In this document: positions 58,828 through 64,000 of the stretch, in pieces | How positions within the stretch are numbered: the stretch's first letter is position 1 | How the letters are laid out: each line of letters opens with the position of its first letter | Translations under genes and position numbers: made by a program | The notes under the pieces: generated by a model | What the model saw: only the letters and a program-made list of their open reading frames with translations | The model's database searches: none | What the model was told of the DNA's origin: nothing | NCBI GenBank assembly: GCA_041071465.1 | Contig: CP163498.1 | Span: 6,218,001-6,282,000 of the forward strand | Source: Pseudomonas putida | Lineage (GTDB): Bacteria; Pseudomonadota; Gammaproteobacteria; Pseudomonadales; Pseudomonadaceae | DNA length: 64,000 bases | Direction of reading: 5' to 3'

Positions 58828-58876
58828 TTCCCACCACGGGGCATGCCATTGCCCCGCTGGGGGTGGTGCATGCCCC
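58828..58876 (+). other. Leader repeat before the helicase gene
   Basis: CACCACGGGGCATGCC and GGGGGTGGTGCATGCCCC can pair in more than one way around CATTGCCCCGC, giving a GC-rich leader about 20 bases before the helicase ribosome site. Confidence 0.45.
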
Positions 58877-58897
58877 ATTTTTCTTTGGAGCATCACC

Positions 58898-61177
58898 ATG
58901 TCCCTCGATCTCGAAACCACTGCCGCTGAATCCGCGCCCGTACAGGGCGAACTGCTCGACGCGGAATCTTCCCCTCTGACCCTGAGCCTTCAGGATTTTG
59001 TCGGCGAGTTCGGCGACGAACTACTCGACGCCCTCAACAGCGCTAATCCGCCGGTCTATACCGGCCAACCGCAGGCGCACCGGCAACTGGTGGTCGCCAG
59101 CCTCAAGCGCAAGCTGTTCCCAGCCCAGGCCGAAGTCGTCCACGCCGCCGCCGAGCTGCTGATCGACCGTGGCGAACGTGCTGCGATCGTCAATGGCGAG
59201 ATGGGCTGCGGCAAGACGACCGTCGGCATTGCCACGGCCGCCGTGCTCAACGCCGAAGGCTATCGCCGCACTCTGGTGCTGTCGCCGCCCCACCTGGTTT
59301 ACAAGTGGCGGCGCGAGATCCAGGAGACGGTGGCCGGTGCCAAGGTGTGGGTACTCAACGGGCCGGATACGCTCGTCAAGCTCATCAAGCTGCGCGAGCA
59401 GTTGGGCGTGCAGCCCACGGGCCAGGAGTTCTTCGTCCTGGGGCGCGTCAGGATGCGGATGGGCTTTCACTGGAAGCCTGTCTTCACCACGCGGCGCACC
59501 CGCCACGGCGACGTGGCGGCCTGCCCGGACTGCGGCACGGTCATCACCGACCTCGACGGCGAGCCGGTCAACCCGATCGCGCTCCAAGCCGAGGAGTGCC
59601 GCAGGAAGTGCGGCCACTGCGCCGCGCCCCTGTGGACACTGATCCGCCCGCGCAGTCTGTCCGGCAGCGACCAGTCCTCGGCCGTGCTCAAAGCCTTAAA
59701 GCGCATACCGACCATCGGAGAGGTCACCGCGCAGAAGCTGATGCAAAAGTTCGGTGACGGGTTCCTGGCGTCGATGCTCGGCGACAACATCCATGAGTTC
59801 ATCAACCTCATGGATGGCAACGGCGAGCTGGTGTTTTCCGACCGTCAGGCCACGCGCATGGAACGTGCGATGGCCAACATGGAGTTCGGCTTTGGCGAGG
59901 GCGGCTATCAGCCGTCCGAGTTCATCAAACGCTACCTGCCGCAAGGCACGTTCGACCTGCTCATCGCCGATGAGGCACATGAGTACAAGAACGGGGGCAG
60001 TGCCCAGGGCCAGGCCATGGGCGTGCTGGCGGCGAAGGCTCGCAAGACCTTGCTGCTGACCGGCACGTTGATGGGCGGCTACGGGGACGACCTGTTCCAC
60101 CTGCTGTTCCGAGCCCTTCCGGGGCGGATGATCGAAGACGGCTACCGCCCGACCACGAGCGGCAGCATGACCTCGGCTGCGATGGCGTTCATGCGCGATC
60201 ACGGGGTGTTGAAGGACATCTACTCCGAGAGCACCGGCACGGCGCACAAGACGGCCAAGGGCACCAAGGTATCGGTGCGCACGGTCAAGGCCCCGGGGTT
60301 TGGCCCCAAGGGCGTGCTGCGCTGCATCCTGCCGTTCACGATCTTTCTCAAGCTCAAGGACATCGGTGGCAACGTCCTGCCGCCGTATGACGAGGAGTTC
60401 CGTGAAGTCGCGATGGACACGGCGCAAGCCGCGGCCTACCGCGATCTGGCGGGTCGGCTGACCGCGGAGCTGAAACAGGCTCTGGCGCGACGCGATACGA
60501 CCTTGCTGGGTGTGGTCCTCAACGTGCTGCTGGCCTGGCCGGATTGCTGCTTCCGGTCGGAGACCGTGGTGCATCCGCGCACGCGCAACACCTTGGCGTT
60601 TGTCCCGGCTCAGTTCAACGAGTTCGAGATCAGCCCCAAGGAGCGTGAGCTGATCGACATCTGCAAAGAGGAGAAGGCGCAGGGCCGCAAGGTCCTGGCC
60701 TACACGGTCTATACCGGCACGCGCGACACCACGTCGCGCCTGAAGGTGTTGCTGGAGCAGGAAGGCTTCAAGGTGGCGGTGCTGCGCGCGAGCGTGGATG
60801 CCAGCCGCCGCGAAGACTGGATCGCCGAGCAACTGGACCGTGGCATCGACGTGCTCATCACCAACCCCGAGTTGGTCAAGACGGGGCTGGACCTGTTGGA
60901 GTTCCCGACGATCGTGTTCATGCAGTCGGGCTACAACGTGTACTCGCTCCAGCAGGCGGCACGCCGCTCCTGGCGCATCGGGCAGAAGCAGCCCGTGCGT
61001 GTGATCTACCTCGGCTACGCCGGTTCCTCGCAGATGACCTGCCTGGAGCTGATGGCCAAGAAGATCATGGTCTCGCAGTCCACCTCGGGCGACGTGCCCG
61101 AATCCGGGCTCGATGTCCTGAACCAGGACGGTGATTCCGTCGAGGTCGCACTGGCCCGGCAGCTTGTCGCCGCATGA
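58898..61177 (+). CDS. SNF2/DEAD-type helicase with zinc-ribbon and HhH insertion
   Basis: A 759-residue superfamily-2 ATPase. Walker A Lys106 in GEMGCGKTTVG, DEAH box at Asp358 in IADEAHEYKN, and SNF2 motif VI QAARRSWRIGQKQPVRV are present. Between motifs I and II lies an insertion with a four-Cys zinc ribbon (CPDCGTVITDLDG and CRRKCGHCAAPL) and a helix-hairpin-helix-like stretch (LKRIPTIGEVTAQKLMQKFG). It probably moves on or remodels DNA during ICE replication or defence evasion. It is the last gene before the transfer block. The start follows a TTGGAG site. Confidence 0.88.
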   Translation: MSLDLETTAAESAPVQGELLDAESSPLTLSLQDFVGEFGDELLDALNSANPPVYTGQPQAHRQLVVASLKRKLFPAQAEVVHAAAELLIDRGERAAIVNGEMGCGKTTVGIATAAVLNAEGYRRTLVLSPPHLVYKWRREIQETVAGAKVWVLNGPDTLVKLIKLREQLGVQPTGQEFFVLGRVRMRMGFHWKPVFTTRRTRHGDVAACPDCGTVITDLDGEPVNPIALQAEECRRKCGHCAAPLWTLIRPRSLSGSDQSSAVLKALKRIPTIGEVTAQKLMQKFGDGFLASMLGDNIHEFINLMDGNGELVFSDRQATRMERAMANMEFGFGEGGYQPSEFIKRYLPQGTFDLLIADEAHEYKNGGSAQGQAMGVLAAKARKTLLLTGTLMGGYGDDLFHLLFRALPGRMIEDGYRPTTSGSMTSAAMAFMRDHGVLKDIYSESTGTAHKTAKGTKVSVRTVKAPGFGPKGVLRCILPFTIFLKLKDIGGNVLPPYDEEFREVAMDTAQAAAYRDLAGRLTAELKQALARRDTTLLGVVLNVLLAWPDCCFRSETVVHPRTRNTLAFVPAQFNEFEISPKERELIDICKEEKAQGRKVLAYTVYTGTRDTTSRLKVLLEQEGFKVAVLRASVDASRREDWIAEQLDRGIDVLITNPELVKTGLDLLEFPTIVFMQSGYNVYSLQQAARRSWRIGQKQPVRVIYLGYAGSSQMTCLELMAKKIMVSQSTSGDVPESGLDVLNQDGDSVEVALARQLVAA

Positions 61178-61314
61178 CACGTTCCACTTACGGCCCTTCG
61201 GGGCGTTTTTTTTGCCGCTCCCGGTAAATCGGACGCTGCCTGGTTCGCATTGTTTGCTGCCGCTCGCGGCCTGAGCGGCGATGGTGAGGGCTGGATGTTT
61301 CAGGACGCCGAGCT

Positions 61315-61914
61315 ATGTGCCCCTCTCCACCGTGGTTTCACTATCCCGAACGCCGCCTTCTGGCGGGATTTCTCGGCCTGCTGTGGTCGGTGCTGGCCGG
61401 TGGCTGCGCGACGACGACTGCGCCGGTCGCGCCCGACACCATCGCGGAAGTCTTGGCCGCGCCTGAACCCGAGGCTTCCGAGTACATCCCGGTCGTGCGC
61501 TACGCCCGCTACACACTGGTCGAACTGGCACCCATGGCGGCGCAGCGCGACCTGTTGTTGCAGACCATCGACGTGTCCATGCCCGAGGATGCCCGCGCCA
61601 CGGTCGGGGATGGGCTTCGGCACGTGCTCAAACGCAGCGGCTATGGCCTGTGCCAGACCGCGCATGCCGTGATCGAGCTGTACGCGCTGCCGTTGCCGGC
61701 GGTACACCTGCACCTCGGCCCCATGACCTTGCGCGATGCGCTGCTCACGCTGGCTGGCCCGGCCTGGGAACTGCACGCGGATGACCGCGCACGGCAAATC
61801 TGCTTCGAGCGGCCCGGCGATCGCGCGGTCGCCGAGTCCCCATCCGAGCCACCCGCCACCGAGGCGGTGCAGACGTTCCCGCTGGCACCCATGGTTTCGG
61901 GAGGCCAGCCATGA
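61315..61914 (+). CDS. PilL-like lipoprotein of the PFGI-1 transfer block
   Basis: A 199-residue protein of the PFGI-1-class PilL-N family (TIGR03748 as I recall). A hydrophobic start LLAGFLGLLWSVLAGGCATT holds a lipobox-like LAGGC, so it is probably an outer-membrane lipoprotein. The core YIPVVRYARYTLVELAPMAA and HLHLGPMTLRDALLTLAGPA is the typical periplasmic domain. It overlaps the next gene by four bases and is the first gene of the conjugation block. Its job is likely in pilus or secretion assembly. Confidence 0.82.
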   Translation: MCPSPPWFHYPERRLLAGFLGLLWSVLAGGCATTTAPVAPDTIAEVLAAPEPEASEYIPVVRYARYTLVELAPMAAQRDLLLQTIDVSMPEDARATVGDGLRHVLKRSGYGLCQTAHAVIELYALPLPAVHLHLGPMTLRDALLTLAGPAWELHADDRARQICFERPGDRAVAESPSEPPATEAVQTFPLAPMVSGGQP

Positions 61915-62555
61915 ACGCCCCGCAACCTGCCCAGCGATCGACCGCCGCCGTGGTGGTGCAGAGCCTGATGTGGCTCTGGTTGATCTTCCTCAGCGTCTTG
62001 GCGGCCCTGGGCTACCAGGCCCTCAGCGACCAGGCCGACCAGGAGCGGCTGGATTCCCGCCTGCAACGCCTGGAAGCGCAGGCAACTGGCTTGGCCGAGA
62101 CGATCGAGGCCATCCAGCAGCGCCCGGCCGTCGCGACGGACGCTGACCTCAAAGACACCCGCCAGATTCTGGAAGCACGCGCGGCCCAGGTCGAGAAATC
62201 TCTCAGTGGCTACGCAGCGGCCGACGACCTCCAGGCGCTGCGCGCGGAGGTCGAGCAGATCAAGGCGCGCCAAGCCGCCGCGCGTGCCACCGCACCCGCC
62301 CAGCGGCGCGCATCGCGCACGTCCGCCGCCTCCAAGACCGAGCTGCCGCCGCTGCCATTCCGCGTCGTCGGCGCCGAACTGCGCGCCGGCCAGCGCAGCG
62401 TGTCCGTCGCGCCGAGCATCGGGGACTTCACGCCCGCCCAACTTCAGGTGCTGCTGCCCGGGGATGCGGTCGGCCCGTGGCGCCTGCAGGCGATCGAGGG
62501 CAACACCGCAGTGTTCCAGGCCGGCAACCAGACCCGCCGCGTGGCGATTCCCTGA
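61911..62555 (+). CDS. Single-pass coiled-coil protein of the transfer block
   Basis: A 214-residue protein. A membrane segment (VVVQSLMWLWLIFLSVLAAL) comes first, then a long coiled coil (about residues 40-140), then a C-terminal beta domain (LPFRVVGAELRAGQRSVSVA). The layout suits a periplasm-spanning scaffold such as PilP-like or TrbI-like parts. It is coupled to the previous gene by ATGA. No named family recalled. Confidence 0.75.
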   Translation: MNAPQPAQRSTAAVVVQSLMWLWLIFLSVLAALGYQALSDQADQERLDSRLQRLEAQATGLAETIEAIQQRPAVATDADLKDTRQILEARAAQVEKSLSGYAAADDLQALRAEVEQIKARQAAARATAPAQRRASRTSAASKTELPPLPFRVVGAELRAGQRSVSVAPSIGDFTPAQLQVLLPGDAVGPWRLQAIEGNTAVFQAGNQTRRVAIP

Positions 62556-62567
62556 CCGGAGCACCCC

Positions 62568-63305
62568 ATGAAGCCGTCGATCCTCCTTTTCGCGGTCCTG
62601 GTGGCGTCGTCGCAATGGCCCGCCTGGGCGCAGCAGCCCGCAACGACCTCGGCGCGCAACGCACAGAGCCAGGAGCGCCCGCTGGCCGCCCGCGTGCTGG
62701 ACGACCGGGTGGCAACCGAATGGGGCTTGCAGCCACAAGAATGGGCACGCTACCGCGAGCTGATGGATGGGCCGCTGGGTATCTACTCGCCCAACCTGGA
62801 CCCGCTGTCCGCCCTGGGCATCGAAGCTCGCACGGACGAAGAACGGCGCCGCTATGCGGAACTGCAGGTGCAGGTGGAAGCGCGCCGCGTCGAGAAGCTG
62901 CTCGCCTACCAGCGCGCCTACGACGAGGCCTGGCAGCGCCTGAATCCGGGGATGCAGCGCGTGAACCTGCCCGACGACAAGCCGGGCGCCGGCCCATCCA
63001 GCAGTCCCTTGCGCGGCAGCGGCCGCATGGCGGTGTTCGTCAAGGACGGCTGCGCAGCCTGCGGACAGCTCGTGCAGCGCCTGCAATCCTCGGGCGCGGA
63101 GTTCGACCTGTACATGGTGGGCAGCCGCCAGGATGACGCGCGCATCCGCGACTGGGCCAAGCGCGCGCAGATCGACCCGGCGCGCGTGCGCGCCGGCAGC
63201 ATCACGCTCAACCACGACGGCGGCCGCTGGCTGTCACTGGGCCTGCCCGGCGATCTGCCCGCCGCCGTGCGCGAAGTGAACGGCCAATGGCAGCGCCAGC
63301 CGTAG
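62568..63305 (+). CDS. TIGR03759-family ICE protein, thioredoxin-like
   Basis: A 245-residue periplasmic protein with a signal peptide ending PAWAQQ. The first part has VATEWGLQPQEWARYRELMD, and a thioredoxin-like C-terminal domain has CAAC at residues 162-165 (VKDGCAACGQLVQRLQ). This is the PFL_4693/TIGR03759 family of PFGI-1 elements. It may reduce or shuffle disulfides in transfer-apparatus proteins. It is 12 bases after the previous gene and next to a lytic transglycosylase. Confidence 0.88.
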   Translation: MKPSILLFAVLVASSQWPAWAQQPATTSARNAQSQERPLAARVLDDRVATEWGLQPQEWARYRELMDGPLGIYSPNLDPLSALGIEARTDEERRRYAELQVQVEARRVEKLLAYQRAYDEAWQRLNPGMQRVNLPDDKPGAGPSSSPLRGSGRMAVFVKDGCAACGQLVQRLQSSGAEFDLYMVGSRQDDARIRDWAKRAQIDPARVRAGSITLNHDGGRWLSLGLPGDLPAAVREVNGQWQRQP

Positions 63306-63307
63306 CC

Positions 63308-63877
63308 ATGCCCCTGCGCGCACTGGTGCTCACTGCCGGCCTGTATGCCGTTGCCGCCCTGGCCCAGGAGGTTCCGCCACCGGCTTACCAGCTTGCCGCC
63401 CAGCGCGCAGGCATCCCCTCGACCGTGCTCTACGCCGTGGCCTTGCAGGAGAGCGGCATCCGGCGCAACGGGCGCCTGGTGCCGTGGCCGTGGTCCCTCA
63501 ACGTCGCCGGCCAGTCGCGCCGCTTCGCCACGCGCGCCGACGCCTGCGCTGGCCTGCAGCAGGCGATGCGCGCCACGCCGCACACGCGCATTGATGCGGG
63601 CCTGGGCCAGATCAACCTCGGCTACCACAAGCACCGCTTTACCGGCGCGTGCGACCTGCTGGATCCGTATCGCAACCTGGCCGTTGCCGCCGAGATCCTG
63701 AAGGAGCAGCACACCCCCGGCGAGGACTGGCTGCTGGCGATCGGCCGCTACCACCGCCCCGCAGGCGGCGAGCCCGCCGCCCGCTATCGGCGCAGCGTGT
63801 CGCGCCACCTTGCCCGCGTGCAGGGCACGCGACCAGCCGCCGCGGTCCTCGCGGCGCGCCAGGAGACCTCCCCATGA
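63308..63877 (+). CDS. Lytic transglycosylase of the transfer block
   Basis: A 189-residue peptidoglycan-cutting enzyme with signal peptide (cut near AALAQ) and a transglycosylase SLT domain. Catalytic Glu48 sits in AVALQESGIRR, with the goose-lysozyme-like elements AGLGQINLGYHKHRF and LDPYRNLAVAAEILKE. It opens the wall for the conjugation machine. The start at 63308 is three bases after the previous stop; the in-frame upstream start lies inside that gene. It overlaps the next start (ATGA). Confidence 0.9.
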   Translation: MPLRALVLTAGLYAVAALAQEVPPPAYQLAAQRAGIPSTVLYAVALQESGIRRNGRLVPWPWSLNVAGQSRRFATRADACAGLQQAMRATPHTRIDAGLGQINLGYHKHRFTGACDLLDPYRNLAVAAEILKEQHTPGEDWLLAIGRYHRPAGGEPAARYRRSVSRHLARVQGTRPAAAVLAARQETSP

Positions 63878-64000
63878 CGAAACCCCATCCCGCCCATCTC
63901 GCGTTCACGGGCCTACTCATGCTGCTGTCAGGCCTGCCGCTGGCCTCGCGTGCCGGCGAGCCACTGATCGTTGTCGAGGACCGTGGCGGCACGTCGGCAT
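63874..64000 (+). CDS. PFL_4695-type ICE protein (3' end outside window)
   Basis: The frame starts MTKPHPAHLAFTGLLMLLSG with a signal peptide (cut near SRAGE) and reads EPLIVVEDRGGTSA to the edge. LIVVEDRGGTSA is the opening of the TIGR03765/PFL_4695 family that follows the transglycosylase in these elements. It is likely a periplasmic part of the transfer machine. Confidence 0.75.
   Translation, partial: MTKPHPAHLAFTGLLMLLSGLPLASRAGEPLIVVEDRGGTSA

Overview
The window is a Pseudomonas chromosome, most likely of the P. putida group. Evidence is the order glgB-treS-glgE followed by an acyl-CoA ligase and the ivd-mccB-liuC-mccA leucine genes, two Pseudomonas REP-type repeats, and a Fur-controlled PrrF small RNA. 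At 20297-20312 lies the last 16 bases of a tRNA-Gly gene. From there to the right edge everything belongs to an integrative and conjugative element (ICE) of the ICEclc/PFGI-1/PAPI-1 family. Its integrase and the rebuilt tRNA lie outside the window.

Layout. 1-1022: end of an autotransporter. 1146-8742 (minus): GlgE-pathway operon that turns trehalose into branched alpha-glucan. 8882-9043: small proline-rich protein. 9183-16643: divergent acyl-CoA ligase and the leucine/isovalerate operon, with a one-base frameshift in mccB. 16676-20199: S24-type repressor, DUF6124-like protein, a possible 24-residue microprotein, Fur box plus PrrF, a sigma-region-4/DUF4880 hybrid and an ArsB-like permease. 20297: ICE end. 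20554-24826 (minus): arsenic operon arsR-arsC-acr3-MFS-arsC-arsH. 24827-25551: non-coding, rich in GATGC repeats. 25552-30024: regulatory module resembling ICEclc bisR-alpA-parA-shi-bisD-bisC. 30028-35744: replication-related genes (STY4528-family protein, PFL_4669 family, InrR-like DUF3158, SSB, topoisomerase III), with three copies of a TATCCCC/GGGGATA palindrome and an origin-like repeat cluster inside the STY4528 gene. 36468-42269: cadmium/lead cargo (CDF transporter, two decayed genes, cadR, a four-HMA cadA, lspA, an exported cysteine-rich peptide). 43069-58761: a string of small ICE genes of mostly unknown function, many preceded by GC-rich hairpins. One of them (DUF3085) is split by a 3.9-kb Tn21-subgroup mercury transposon carrying merRTPA and a deleted tnpA. 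58898-61177: SNF2-type helicase. 61315-64000: start of the conjugation genes (PilL-like lipoprotein, coiled-coil protein, TIGR03759 protein, lytic transglycosylase, PFL_4695-type protein).

How the parts fit. The ICE carries arsenic, cadmium/lead and mercury resistance on a conserved transfer and maintenance backbone. By analogy with ICEclc, BisR should repress the alpA operon, and BisD/BisC should switch on the inrR-ssb and transfer promoters. The upstream ICEclc regulators TciR and MfsR are not seen between the element end and bisR; the arsenic operon occupies that place.

Limits. Calls rest on reading translations and motifs. Family names such as DUFs and ICEclc gene names are from memory, and no database search was run. 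Several genes carry single-base or small frameshifts, which may be real decay or assembly errors.
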